64,000 bases of DNA from Bryopsis sp. KO-2023 (lineage: Eukaryota > Chlorophyta > Ulvophyceae > Bryopsidales > Bryopsidaceae). This document shows positions 11,791-23,768 of this stretch, in pieces. Under the pieces are notes generated by a model. It was not told the origin of the DNA, did no database searches, and saw nothing but the letters and a program-made list of their open reading frames with translations. The stretch's first letter is position 1, and every line of letters starts with the position of its first letter. The DNA is taken from NCBI GenBank assembly GCA_030272585.1, contig BSYQ01000008.1:2728001-2792000 (forward strand), read 5' to 3'. The position numbers and the translations under genes are program-made.

Positions 11791-13945
11791 ATGGGCAACT
11801 GCTGCGCCTCTCGGAGGGGCATGGGATCCCAGATGTTTTTCTTGGGTTTCGACTTGAAAGGACAAAACCACCCGAGGGTCCTCGCGAGAGACACCTACTG
11901 TGAGCTTTGGTGTAACCGCCAGCTGGTTGTTTTCTGTCCAGTTCTGTTGCTACTTGTCGAGCCTCCGCGACTTTTTTTTGCAACGGTGTCGCGCTGTTTT
12001 TTGCAGTTTCGGAAGACGAGGTTTACGCGCTCTTCGAGTTGTTCAGGAGCGTCAGCACGTCAATCGTGGCGGTAAGAGAAAAAGTGACGCTTACATTTCG
12101 CAATCCTTGATCCTGGTCCAAATTGCCAATGGTGTCAGTCGATTTCCGTTCCAGAAACTATATCAGAAACTGATATTGGAATGCACAGACATCAACCCTT
12201 TTGAGAAAACTTGGAAGTTCATGCCAATTCGTGTGTTTCTTTTACAATAGATAAAGGAAACCTGGCATGATATCCATGATTAGTAATAACACATCACTGC
12301 ACCTTGCAACGATTTGAGGTGGTGATCACCAACAGTTGATTTCAAATCATGCATGGATCCTAGCAAGGGAAATTATTACTAATATGATTATTGTATTCCC
12401 TCATCAGAATGGTTTGCAACAGTTGTAACATTATATAATGAAAATTTGACGCTCCCTCACGATGTTGTCGTTTGAACAGCAGATATCTTATGCGCCAGAA
12501 TCAGTGTGAAAATAGAATTAGTTCCCTTCATCTTTGTATTTATTCATACATCTTCTGTTGTACATATGCATTTAATTAATACATGTTTTCTTTTTTTTTT
12601 CTGTGGTTGTGGATCTGAAGGAAACTTCAATGGTGAGCTCTTTCACGCTGTAACGTTCTGTATCAAATAAACAGACAAAGTGAAGAGAAATGGAACATTT
12701 TTTTTACTGATTCTGACCTCCACTCCATGTGAGAATCAAAATCTCTTTGTGCAAAGGCTTGTGTGTAATCGCTGTCTAGCAGGATGGTTTGATCCATCGG
12801 GACGAGTTCACACTTGCGCTGTTTGAGACCCCAAAAACAAATCTCTTCATCAACCAGGTATTCCTTGGGTTGCCCATCATGGACTGCCATCTCAAAACAA
12901 GACATAATTCCTTAATTTTTTTTTTTTTAATGAAGTGTCTGTTCAAGCATATTTAAGGAAAAAAGATGAATTTGGATCCACCAGCAGATGCCCCGGGCAA
13001 AATCTTGGTTGATATCTGAATGGAATATAGGCTTGGTTTCCTCCCTGGGGATTATGCCTTATAATGTCGGGGATAAGGCTATTAACTGTACCTGTGATTA
13101 TCGCAACAGGTGTTTGACTTGTTTGATGAGGAGCAGAATGGTGCGATCGACTTTGGGGAGTTTGTTCGGTCAATGAGCGTTTTCCACCCTCGCTGTCCAA
13201 TCCAAGAGAAGGCAGCATGTGAGTACCAAAGAAATTCATGGCCATACCTTGTGTGGCTTCTTGAAGGTCCCGTGATTGTGCTGCTCCCCTCCAATGGAAG
13301 GGTTTAGCAATAAAGAGTGTTGACTTTTCAAGGATCGAAGCGACAATTCTTGTTCTGAACACACTGCTGAAAGCCACCTTTTCGTGAGAGTCTGACATTT
13401 TGATTGGAAAACACGAGTGGCCATCTAATCTAGGTGTCGCTCCACGAGTGAAAGATAGTCCAGGATTTTTTTATTTTTTTTTCGTTCCAAATTTTTGACA
13501 TCGGGTTACGGACTTATGTGATATGGGGGGTGCGAGGATGTGACTGGGTTTCTTGGCCAAAAAACTTACGCCTGGACTGTTTGTTTGCTTGTTTGTTTTT
13601 TTTCCCCAAAAGAAAATAAAAGAGTGTTTTTGTGATGGTGGGTCAGTTGCGTTTCGGATATACGATTTGGACGACACCGGCACCATCAGCAAGGAGGAAA
13701 TTCGCACATTGTTGAAAGCCCTTCTGAAGGACAACCGAAACCTGCACATACCCGACAACGCCATCGATGAAATCGTGGAGCGCACCTTCAAGGAGGTGGA
13801 TATCGACAGCAATGGCACCATCAATCTGGAGGAATTTAAAGCGTTGGTGAATAAAAATCCGTCTGTGATAGGCTATATGACATTGCCCATTCTCAGGGAG
13901 CTCACCACGAAATTTCCCAGTTTTATCTTTAACAAGCGAGTGTGA
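11791..13945 (+). CDS. CBL: Calcineurin B-like (CBL) calcium sensor, N-acylated
   Basis: EF-hand calcium sensor of the CBL/calcineurin-B group; plant CBLs recruit CIPK kinases to membranes. Five exons join in phase: 11791-11899, 12007-12071, 12783-12857, 13110-13218 and 13647-13945, giving 218 residues, the normal CBL length. The start MGNCCASRR has Gly2 for myristoylation and Cys4/Cys5 for palmitoylation. FSEDEVYALFELFRSVS matches the CBL N-terminal helix. EF1 is degenerate (STSIVADGLIHRDEF). EF2 is DEEQNGAIDFGE, EF3 DLDDTGTISKEE and EF4 DIDSNGTINLEE; EF3 and EF4 look fully calcium-competent. The C terminus PILRELTTKFPSFIF resembles the CBL/CNB tail. A true calcineurin B regulatory subunit is an alternative, but the double-Cys N terminus and the VFDLFD..NGxIDFGEFVRSMSVFHP block favour CBL. 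Intron 2 contains a foldback at 12279-12383. Confidence 0.9.
12279..12383. repeat. Foldback in CBL intron 2
   Basis: An 11-bp perfect inverted repeat, ATTAGTAATAA (12279-12289) and its complement (12373-12383), encloses a second stem GATTTGA/TCAAATC and a CTTGC/GCAAG pair. Together they form a foldback of about 105 bases. Confidence 0.65.
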
Positions 13946-15441
13946 TGGGTTTTTTTTCAGGCTTTTTTTTTTGGTTCCACCTTTTTTTTTTTTTTTGAAT
14001 GACGTTCGAATTTTTAAAGAGGAGTTGATTAGAAAAGAAAAAAAAAAGGGTAAACTATGAGAGGAAGAGAAACTTAATGAACTTCTGGAAAGAATTTTTG
14101 TCAGGATTTTTTTTTAGGGCCCCCTACTTTACATATATTTTTAATGTCATTGAATATGGTTTTAGATATATCGATGTTTTACATGAACGCAAGTCGCGTG
14201 AGTTGCCTGAGTTATCTTTTTTTAGTTAAAAAAAGAGAAAAAAGAAAAAAAAAATGGGGAGGGAGGGGAGAGGAAAACAAGTTTTAGTGTGGCATTTATG
14301 AAGCAGCAGTGATTTGGCCGGAGATTGTTCTTCTTTTTTTTTTTGATGGGAATGGCACGTGTTTTTCAAGGCATAATGATGATTGTTGTGGGGGGTTCAG
14401 GGTTCACCATGACAACCCCTTGCTAAGTGGGGTGATGCTAGGAAGGTGTAATATTAATTTGCTTTTCTTTGTCGATAACATAAATTCTTATTTTCATCAT
14501 TCTTCGTTTTCATCTCATTATAAAGGGGGGTGCCTGGCCTGGAGACGAGCAATTCTGAATTTTTTCTTCATAAAGAAAGGCATTGAACTTTTTACTTTGG
14601 GTGGAGGGGGGTCACCATGAGCCCCGCCATCAATCGGGCCAGGTACGGAGAGACAGACCAACGCTGCGGGATGCAAGAAAAATGACACGCCTCGTAGAGT
14701 CGAGTCATTTCTGGAACCGTGACTGATTCAGCTTTTTGTTTCTGTCATTCCCAAAGCACGGTGAAAAACAGGAAGCGATGCGAAATGGATGTCCATCACG
14801 AGGTGTTGATAAGGGCGACAGCCACTTCACAATTTTCCCTGACTCTTGCAGCGAAAAAAAAAAAAAAAGACGGAACTCAGGTTGCCGGTTGAGCTTGCTC
14901 GAGGGAAATAGGACGCGACGCCTGGCTTTAACCAGTGACGAGGTGGTCTTAAAGTAAAAAACAAGTCCAGCCAATCGGCACAAACATGAACGCAAGGCAG
15001 GGTTGGAATGACCGACAATTTTTCAAGGTGAACTTAACCACGAGAACAGGGTGTCGGGTAGCACCGACGTGAACGGATGCTTCTCTGCTGTGTCCTTCGC
15101 CAGGCGCGAAAGGGGGGGGGGATGTTTTCTTGATCGTCAGACGTCATTCAGTCGGGTTCCCATCGTTTTCTTCGGGTTCCGTTTGAAGCTTATGGAAAGC
15201 AGCTGCTCGTTTCGATAAAAATTGACTTGCTATCGCGAGTGGGATCGCTATCCGCCGCCGACATCCGGTGTCCACCAGCGATGCGCTGACGTTTTTTTTT
15301 CTGGAAAACAAAATGCGTTTAAACTGCACGTTCTTTCCCCCACGAGAGAGAGAACGAAATCAAAAGCCAAACAACCGAAACGCTCTGTTGTTCGTTGTTA
15401 TCCGACAGGCGGAAGCCCATCGACAAAGTGACAACGATGAG
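13946..15441. other. Intergenic, G- and homopolymer-rich
   Basis: This is the 3' flank of CBL and 5' region of the next plus-strand gene. It has many T and A runs, a GGGGAGGGAGGGG tract near 14256-14270 and a G run at about 15112-15121. Open frames around 14700-15020 on both strands lack splice or domain support. I see no gene. Confidence 0.45.
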
Positions 15442-16830
15442 ATGCAACTGGGTGGATCGAACGGCGGAATGCTCCTTGGTCGACGGGTGTTTGGGGATGT
15501 GAACAGCCGAAACGTGTTGGGCGAGGTAAACGGTAAGGCACCGATGAGCGCGGTGCGCCCTGGGCAGGTGCGTCGACTCGTCCCGCACGGGCAACCGTAC
15601 CACTTCTCAGAGGATACCTTCACAACGCCCCGACCGTCCAGGATTCCCACGAGCCCAAGAACTCCAAAAAACTGCTTACAGGTGTGCCCCACTTAGGGTT
15701 TCTCGATCACAGACTCGCGCTTTTGAAGAACTGCGGGATTTTCCGTGCGCGGTACTGGAGAAAAAAAGTATCCTTACGTGCGTACATATTAAATCCACAC
15801 CGCTCGAATTTCTCATCAGATACGACGACAATTGAGGGGGGGGGGGAGGGGATGTAAATCACAGCAAAATGGTCGAAACTTTGTGCGTTCTCAACCGACT
15901 GGGCCCACTGTGTTGACTTGCATCATCGATTGTGGTGTAATTTTGCCATGGGATTTTTGCCTGTGTGCACAGCCCTTCATTGGCAAGACCCTCGAATCGG
16001 ATGGCGCTTTCAAAGATCTTGATGATGACGAACCCATGTACGGTTCCCCCGGTTCCAGGCTGAGCACCCCCTCGATAGGAACACCTACCACAGACGAACA
16101 CTGTTCTCCGACCGCCTATTCTTATTCAAAATTTATGATTGATGACGATATTCTTCTCAAGCCTCACGTGCCTGACAAGCAACCAGGTAATTTGAAGATT
16201 TGCAATCCAGATAGTAGTTTTTATATATCCGGGGCCATTGCCAAGAAAATTGAAATTCCGGGGGAGGGAAGTAGAGCGAAAACGCAAGCCTCCCTGGCCC
16301 CCAGTCACACATTCGGGAATCTGTGCATGTCAGTCATCATTTTTTCTACTAATTTTGAGGAATTCGCGTGTTAAAAAATCAAAAAGGTGGATGGACTTGG
16401 TGATCGGTGTTTTATTTTTATTCTTTCTCCTGATTGTGCAGCTCGTCCCACAAGGGACATGAATTGGTACAGAGAATCGTTTCAGGATTCTCGATGTGTG
16501 ACTTTGGCTCCCCAGCCGTCAGTCCAGCATGTCGATCGACCCAGGGCCCTCTCGGTCACCTCAGACGAATGCGACAAAGACTTCTTGCAGGTCGACTCAC
16601 CGGTATTGGCCCCCACGAAGGATGCAATTTTCGAGGGTGGCCCACAGAATGTGGATCTGGTGGCAAGGCCCAGAAATTTTGCCGTCTTTGCACCAACACC
16701 CATATCGAATGTGCTGGAATCGTGGGTGAGGAATGTCCGGGAGGGTCGATTTGAGGGAGAACCCGGAAATGACGGTGTGTCCTTGAGACATTTGGCTGAT
16801 GGGGGGAGGAAGAGGGGTGGGCTTAGGTAA
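15442..16830 (+). CDS. Disordered SP/TP-rich protein, possible CDK substrate
   Basis: I do not recognise the family. Three exons join in phase: 15442-15681, 15973-16186 and 16442-16830 (280 residues). The N terminus has RRVFGDVNSRNVLGEVNG, which recalls the short basic-plus-'GDVN' region of cyclin and securin N termini. Proline-directed sites cluster: TTPRPSRIPTSPRTPK, STPSIGTPTTD and SPTAYS, then VDSPVLAPTKD. The C-terminal exon carries FAVFAPTPISNVLESWV and ends in a basic GGRKRGGLR tail. There is no globular domain, membrane segment or signal peptide. The start is the ATG just after a possible acceptor at 15408; the frame is open further upstream, so the N terminus is uncertain. A cell-cycle-regulated role is inferred from the site pattern only. 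Confidence 0.55.
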
Positions 16831-18607
16831 TAACAGGGGGAAAAATTAAGCCTTGGGGGTTGAAAAAGGGTGACGAAATTTCATGAAAGGAAAAAGGGGA
16901 GGGGGAGGGAGGTCAACACGAGAAGGATTGCTTGCCCTTGGGGAGATATTCATATATGCTGGGAAAAATCGTTTCGGAAGTGCATGTGCATGTGCCTGAA
17001 AGAATGATTTTTTTTTTTTTTGGGGGGGGGGTGGGGTTGAGAGAGTGGCAATGCATTCCGAGGTCTGACGAATCTTAATCGTGGATAACACGAAAAGACG
17101 AAAAAACTATGGTGAAAATTGAAAAGAGAAAGAAAAAAAGGTATGAGAATCATTCAATACATAATGTGGTTCCAGTCATCAATTGACGACTGTGCATGTG
17201 TCGAATTCAAACTGCTGGATTTTTTAGTGGAGAAGGAGCGAAAAAAAAAAAAAAGAAAGAAAGAAAGCATGATAATGTTGGAAAAAAAAATTGCGAAAAA
17301 AGGTGTGGAGAGGAGATACTGGGTTTGAAAAAAAAGGAAAAAAAGGAATGGGGATATTTGACATTTTTTGTGGTCTTAAAAACGTACGTACGTTTGTGTT
17401 TCTTCCTTGGATTTTTTTTTTGTCTTTTGGTTAGAATTTTGCATTTAGAGTTATAAATTGCCTCTTTGCATATGGACTGATGCAGACGAGGGATACTTCG
17501 ATTTTGTCCCATTGCCGATTGATTGTATTTGAATTCAGATGGTGTTTTTTAAGAAAAGAAAGACAAAAAGTAAGGGGGGGGTGGGTCTATTCTAATTTTT
17601 GTTATCAGGATGAAATCATTATAAAAAAAGAAGAAAAAAAAGCCGGTTTCGAGGGAAAAACAAAACATTACGTCTCTTTTTCTATTTTTTTTTGTTTTTT
17701 TCTTCTTCTGAAAATGGGATCATAAAAAAGAAAGAAAAAAGAAAGAAAGAAAGGAAAAAAGGGGAAAAAACAGAGAGTGGATACTGAAAAAAAAAAGGAA
17801 AGAAAAAGAAAAAGAACTGGCAGAAATTTGGGGGTGAATTGTAGAAAAAAATGTTGCATGAAAGGTATTCTGGTGTATTGGGGAGATTACCTACAAGTCC
17901 TGTGTTTATTATTGAAAACATTCTCACTGACATGCAACTCATAGGGTGGCTTTCAATTGAAAAAAGAAAAAAAAGAAAAAAAAAGGGAGATGTGCATGGG
18001 GGAGACTTGTGTGTGTTTGTGTGTGTGTGCATCCATTCTGATAAAATTACCATTGAAACATATTTTTTGAGATAAAGTCGGGATGATTGGGAGGGAAAAA
18101 AAATATGCTGTGGAAAGAAAAAAAATCAGTTTTTTTTTGAAATCGAAGAAAGGATGCATCACTGGTTTTAGTAATGACATTTATTGGGGGGTTTGCTTTT
18201 TTTTTCCTTTAGTAGGTATTTTTACAATGAACATGGTTTTCAGAGGGAATGCATTTATGTATGGAAAAGATAACAAAAAAAAGAAGAAAAAGAGCGAGTT
18301 GTTTTTCCACTGAAAACTATGGGATTGAATAGCAATTGTGATTTTTTTTGGATTCTAGAAACAGCCCCTGCGATTTGACAGGGCACTACATTACATTTAC
18401 TCTTGAAAAAAAAGAAAAAAAAAAACACAAAGAGATTATCAAAAAGGAGCTGAAAAGGGGATTCAGGGAAAACTGAACTTTGCAAAATGGGAGAGAAAGT
18501 TTTTTTCGTTTTTCCTCTTCTTTCTTTGTGCAATCCATCCCCCCCAAAACGGAGGACGATTCGGACAAATGATTGAAGCATGCAATGGATGATCTTTGAC
18601 AGGAGAG

Positions 18608-18638
<31 letters not shown>

Positions 18639-20272
18639 GGAAAAAAAGAGAGTTATGAAGAGAGCGGCAAGGGACTTTCCGTGTTATTTTTGTTTCTTTG
18701 TTTTTGTTTTTATTCCTCTTTCTTTTTTTTTTTTTTTGGTTTGGTTTGATTCTCTTTTACACTCTTTCTTTTTTGAGGGAAAGGGGGTGGTGGTGGGATG
18801 GAAGAAATCATCAAGGTGGTGTCGGGGTTATTATGATATGCTTGTGGTTGCTTTTCTGGGAAAGGACTTATTGTTGAGGGTACGGAGAACAAGATTTTGT
18901 TTTTTTTTCTTTTCCAAGTTGTTTTGTAACTCATTTCACTGAAACCAGGGCTTTGTTTTATCCGTTTGTGTGTCTTCAATTTTTTTTTACTTTTGTTGTT
19001 TCTTGAAAACTCTTACAACAGTGACCTTAAAAAGGCGAATAACAAACAATGTGTCTAGTTTTATCCTTGCCCCGGTCGTACAATCACCACACCAACTTTG
19101 TGGGTACAACACTTTTCAATTAAAAAGGGTGGCATTCCTTTTCGTGGATTCGAAGTGAGAACTGTTTGTGGAAATAGTGTTGTTCCAAGTGTGGATGCAA
19201 TCAATTGAATAATATTATTATTCTTCTGGGAAATATTCTCGATTGATTACATTAGTCATGCCAGAAAGTGGAATAGGAATGAAGGGGCTGTTGCTGTATG
19301 AACAACATTCAGTTGGAGCTTTGAATAAATATTCATATTTATTGACCAAATTCTCCAATCACGATTGAGACAACCGTTATTCTAAAGGCAAACTTGGATA
19401 GAGAGGTTCAAGGGCAGCAACACAAAACTTTCTGAAGCACAATAAAATCCAAAAACCAACTCAGGATGGGAAATCCCAGCCTGTCTTGCTTGCGTTGAAT
19501 GAACGTACTCTACACAACCTGATGGAAACAATCAATCATCCACCCGCCCCTCCTCTACCTACTCCAAGCACCTTGCTCGTTTCTTTTGACAGTTTTTTTT
19601 TTCTTTCTTTCTCCCACTTGCAAAAAACAAAAAGTAAATTAAGAAAAATGATGAACACCCTTCAATAGAGAAAAGACAAGCAATTCCCAATTTCCCCCCA
19701 TGCACCTCTCTTCTCAGGACAAAAAATTGTGGAAATAGCCCCAAAAAGAATCGTCTACAATAGAAAACAATGGGGTCCCCAAAATCTCGTTTCCAAATGC
19801 AGTTATTAATCAATTTCACTTTTTTTTTTCAACAGAATCTACCCCCCCCCCCTCTCTCCCATTCTTTTCTCATGACCCTGGATGAAACGCCTCTCTTTCC
19901 ATTCCGTCGAAAACGCTTGGACCCTTGGCACTCAAAATCAAGGTCCAGAAACGAACCCCCCTGTTGTTGAATCCACCAATCTCTTTGCCTATTGTCTACC
20001 CCAGACCAGGCCTCGTGAATTTTCCCCACACACGATCTTACATCCAAAATTTCCAGCCTCTCCGCCACAGAAGCATCGAAACACGCTTAACTCTCTAAGT
20101 GCAAACGCCTCCAGGTCGCATCCCTTTCCCTTGTTGACCCAACAACAAACCCAGCCAAAAATGACATAATTGGTAAAAAGATAAGATTGCAGGCAATGGA
20201 CAACCCATGTCCTGCTTCGAAACCACTGAAGAGATTCCAAAACAAACACAGCACAGCCATCCACCCTTTTGA
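16831..20272. other. Long low-complexity convergent intergenic region
   Basis: 3.4 kb separate two genes that read towards each other. The left two thirds (to about 18,950) are dominated by A runs, T runs and G-rich tracts on the plus strand (for example around 16,895-16,912 and 17,022-17,034). The right third is C-rich on the plus strand (C run at about 19,842-19,852). Short frames here are homopolymer artefacts. I see no exon with credible splice sites. Confidence 0.6.
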
Positions 20273-22958
20273 TCAACCATGCACTCCCAACCCCACATGG
20301 AACCTCCGTGCCCTTTGATCATTCCAAGCCCATTCTAACCTCAGCGGTCCGACAGGGGAGTCCACCCTAATACCCAGCCCATATCCATAACCATGCCCCG
20401 GTTTCTGCGTGTTGTTTCCAGGGTTTCCGATGACAGACCCTTTGCTTCCCAAATCTGTTCCATAGTCAGCAAACAGAGCCCCTTGCAGGTTTCCTATCAA
20501 AGGAATGTGCAACTCCGCAGTGCCCTCCACGTAATGCCGAGCAGTTCCCACTCCCCCTTCAGAATAGCCCCGCACAGAGTTCGTCCCTCCGAGCGGGAAA
20601 GCTTCATACGGGGGCAGCTCCCCTCTTGTGATTCCCCCCTTGCCATACACCACCAAGTTGGTTGGCCCAATCCGAGTGGCTTTTTCAGCCCTGGCGCCAA
20701 ATTTCGTGATGTTTACCCAATCGGGTTGCAGGGGTAAGGCTTGTTCGGTGGACAACACCAGTTGGGTGTTGTCCAGACCCGAAAAGGCGGCCCTCAAGAA
20801 GAGAGTCACCATGTGATCGTGCAAGTCGTGGCTTCGGTTGACAGGGTTGCTCTGGTAGTCTTGCCGAACTGCCCTGTTGTTGTCGTCCATCAGGGTTACA
20901 CGTTGTCCAGTCAGACCGATGGTGCCGCTCCAGCCTTGCGTAATCGGTCGGCTGAATTCCACAGAACCCAACAAACGACCGATGATGATGCTGCCCCTTT
21001 CGCCACCTAAGCAGAAAATTCAACGTTGCAATTCAAGGAAGTGGGAAGCTTCCACAAGCCACAGGTCACTTTCACCGCGTCACAATAAATCTGGTCTTTT
21101 CTTGAATGCATCCACCATGACGACGTCTCAGCACATTCAGTCTTTTTTCTTTTTTCAGTGTTTTTTTTTTTGCTTTTTTTTCCGTTCAAATGTTTCCCTA
21201 CCGGCTCCCTCATGAATACCATAGATTGGGTTGCCGGACGTCCGGGTATTCATCATGCCAATCGTCCTCGACGTCCGATGTCGGTCGCCCAAAATCCACG
21301 GATCCGTGTATTGAATTTTAAACAGCTTGTCGATCTGCCCAAACTCCATCATCATCACCAGCCTCTGCCCCAGTCTGAACAGATTTTTCTGACTGTACGA
21401 CACGTTCCCGACAAAACCCGGCAGAGCCCCCTCCGTGTGCGATTGACCCGAAAACCCCCCGCCACAAGCCAACCCCCCCGTCTTTCTCTCCACCAAGTTG
21501 ACCACCAGGTCGAATTTGGGCTGTTCGGACGTGGAGTCGGGGGATGACTGGGGGGTGATGTTGACGTCGTCGAACAAGCCGGTGGAGTAGATGGCTTCTA
21601 TGTCGCGCTTGCCTTGTTTCATGTTGTATATGGAGCCTGTTTTGGTGCCGATGTGACGGGTGACGATCTCAGGTCTGACAGAGCCCTCCTCCTTGATGTC
21701 ACCCGTTTTCGCATCCAGGAACCTCAAGTCGATTCTGTTGACCACGGCCTCAGCAATTTTTATGCTGGCTTGGCCCTCCGAAAAAGATACATCGGTGACC
21801 TTCAATAGAATCCAGCAATTCTCACATAATTTTCCGGAGAAAGAAAAAAAATGACAGGATTGTGCCCTTGACCATGAAAATACTTCATCAAGAGGGCACT
21901 TTTCCCAGCAATGTTTGAAACTCGTCAGCAATATTTGAAACTCGTCGTAATTTTGGACCTAAATGTTTTCAGAAGGGAAGTTGGGCGTAACTGGTCATTT
22001 TACCCTCCCAAAAAAGCAGATATGGATTGCAACTCTCGTTGGACATTTCGACATGCTTTTCAAATCTTGATATCGAATCAAGCATCAGGTTTTGGTCCAA
22101 GAAAAATGGTTTTGGTCCAAGAAAAATGGATGGAGTTTGTTGTACCTGACCACAAACACCGGCCTCCTGATACCATTGCATTAACTTGGAGACAGCTTCC
22201 CCAAAAGTATTATAGTTCAAGGCTTTCCCATGCAAACCACGAAAAGCGTCCTCGAATATCGCTTGGGGCAACAAATTTCCTCCAGTCGAAACAATGCTGT
22301 TCAGTTCGGGGTTCGCTTTCACTTTGATGCTCAGTTTCACTCCATCCCTCGTGTCTTCCGGGTCGGGGGTGCACTCCTCGAAATAGCCCGTGTCAAAAAC
22401 TCGCGCCAAATCGGCTTGAATCTCCCCCAGAGTGTAAGCAAAATTAGGTTTTGTGGCCAGCGCTTGCTCGGCGATTTCTTTCAACTGGCCTTCCACGCCC
22501 ACCACTTCCACCTCGCTGATTAAAATGCGTTCCTCCTGGTCGGCTGCCGACCCCTCTTTCTTCGCCAAGGAGTCCGCGAGCAGTCCAACGGATGGCATCG
22601 CACCTCTCCACGAACAACTCGCGAAAGCTGGTGGGACCGCCCCGACGGTTAACTTCCCATCGTGCCCTTGCAAGCGAGCCCAGAGGCATTCCCATTCCGC
22701 TCCCCACTGCGAGCAGAGGTCCCCCAACGAAACGACAGTGCGACTTCGCAATTCTCGCGCCCCGTTCGACACGCGCCTTGACAAGTTGCGCCAAGTGGTG
22801 GCGATTGATCGCGAGGCACGGTCGTTGATTCGATACGCTGGGAAGGGATTTTGGAGTTTCGCACGTCGTTCGCTTCTGCCCCGCGGAAAGGCTCGATGGG
22901 GTCCGGACATTGTCGAAAATCCGAGAGGAAAGGGAATTGAACGCAAAGCCTGATCCAA
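20273..22958 (-). CDS. OEP80: Plastid outer-envelope Omp85 protein OEP80 / TOC75-V
   Basis: Omp85-family beta-barrel protein of the plastid outer envelope, the relative of bacterial BamA that helps insert barrels including TOC75. Three exons join in phase: 22958-22146, 21799-21202 and 21006-20273 (714 residues; the Arabidopsis protein is of similar size). POTRA-region motifs include EERILISEVEVVGVEG and EIQADLARVFDTGYFEEC. The middle exon has GSIYNMKQGKRDIEAIYSTG and YTDPWILGDRHRTSRTI. The last exon has the family signature GGTNSVRGY (about residues 610-618), then LFADYGTDLGS, GYGYGLGIRVDSPVGPLRLE and a C-terminal RRFHVGLGVHG strand. The first ~130 residues are Arg/Ser-rich and look like a targeting or spacer region without an evident hydrophobic signal. 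The first ATG is the best start in that frame; a second long open frame overlaps this N-terminal stretch, so the start is less sure than the core. Confidence 0.94.
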
Positions 22959-23768
22959 AAGACGGACTGATGAGAGTGGGAGTAAACCCAGTCATCATCA
23001 TCAGCGTTTCGAAAAAAAACTGTGCACTTGATTCGGAGTTTGGAGCGAGTCGTTTTTTGGCTGGCTGAATTGTCGAATTCTTTCTTGTTCGGCATCCTGT
23101 CGTTGAACTCGCAGAGATCATCGTCGCACTCGCTGTCAACAGTTTGAAATGCTGGAACGATAAACAAATGCAGTGCCTTCAGTTTCTCTTCATCTTAGGG
23201 AGGACAAATACATTTTTTCCATGCACACATGCCAACTCATCCAAAACTGAAGATCTGAAAAATGAATTGGATGCGCCGGCCGAAGCAGATACCTACTCTC
23301 CTACTTCGTTTCTGTTTTTTTTTTGTGTGTTTTTTTTTTCTTTTGGGGGGGGGGGGAGGCGTATGGCTTGTTTCGAAATACAATCTAGATGGATGCACTT
23401 GCAGAGTGCTCGATTTTTCGAAATCTTGCAACATAAAAGATAGGCTGAAATTCGAAGTGGAACACCTGAGGTTGACTGTTGGTTGACTAGTGATGATGAA
23501 TTGAACTCAAAGTAGTGATGCAGTTCTTGTTCAAAATTTCTAATTGTTAATCCAATTCGAGTTCAAATGAACAGCAGGTGCTGACAAAAGCATTGACCTT
23601 CAACCCACAAACCGTTTTTCCCCTGTGGGAATTGATTACACGTTTGTGTTCTACAAACGTTGGATTTTTGTCACAACCTTCCATTGTTTGTTTTCGTCTC
23701 GCATTGTTCGCTTCTGTGTGTGTGTTGTAAACTTCGAAAAAACAAAAACGAACATCCGATAGTGCAAC
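22959..23768. other. Divergent intergenic region between OEP80 and CFAP92-like gene
   Basis: 810 bp shared by two outward-reading genes. It contains a G run of about 14 bases at 23,345-23,358 preceded by T runs. A minus-strand reading frame covers 22,959-23,167 but lacks a supported join to OEP80, although an acceptor-like ATCAG lies at about 22,951. Confidence 0.4.

Noticed and set aside
17207-18979. Many Phe/Lys-rich frames on both strands
   Set aside because: Translations of T and A runs; no splice context or domain.
22444-23139. A second long minus-strand frame overlapping the OEP80 N terminus
   Set aside because: It does not continue into the POTRA/barrel frame; probably a shadow of a GC-rich exon, though it leaves the OEP80 start uncertain.
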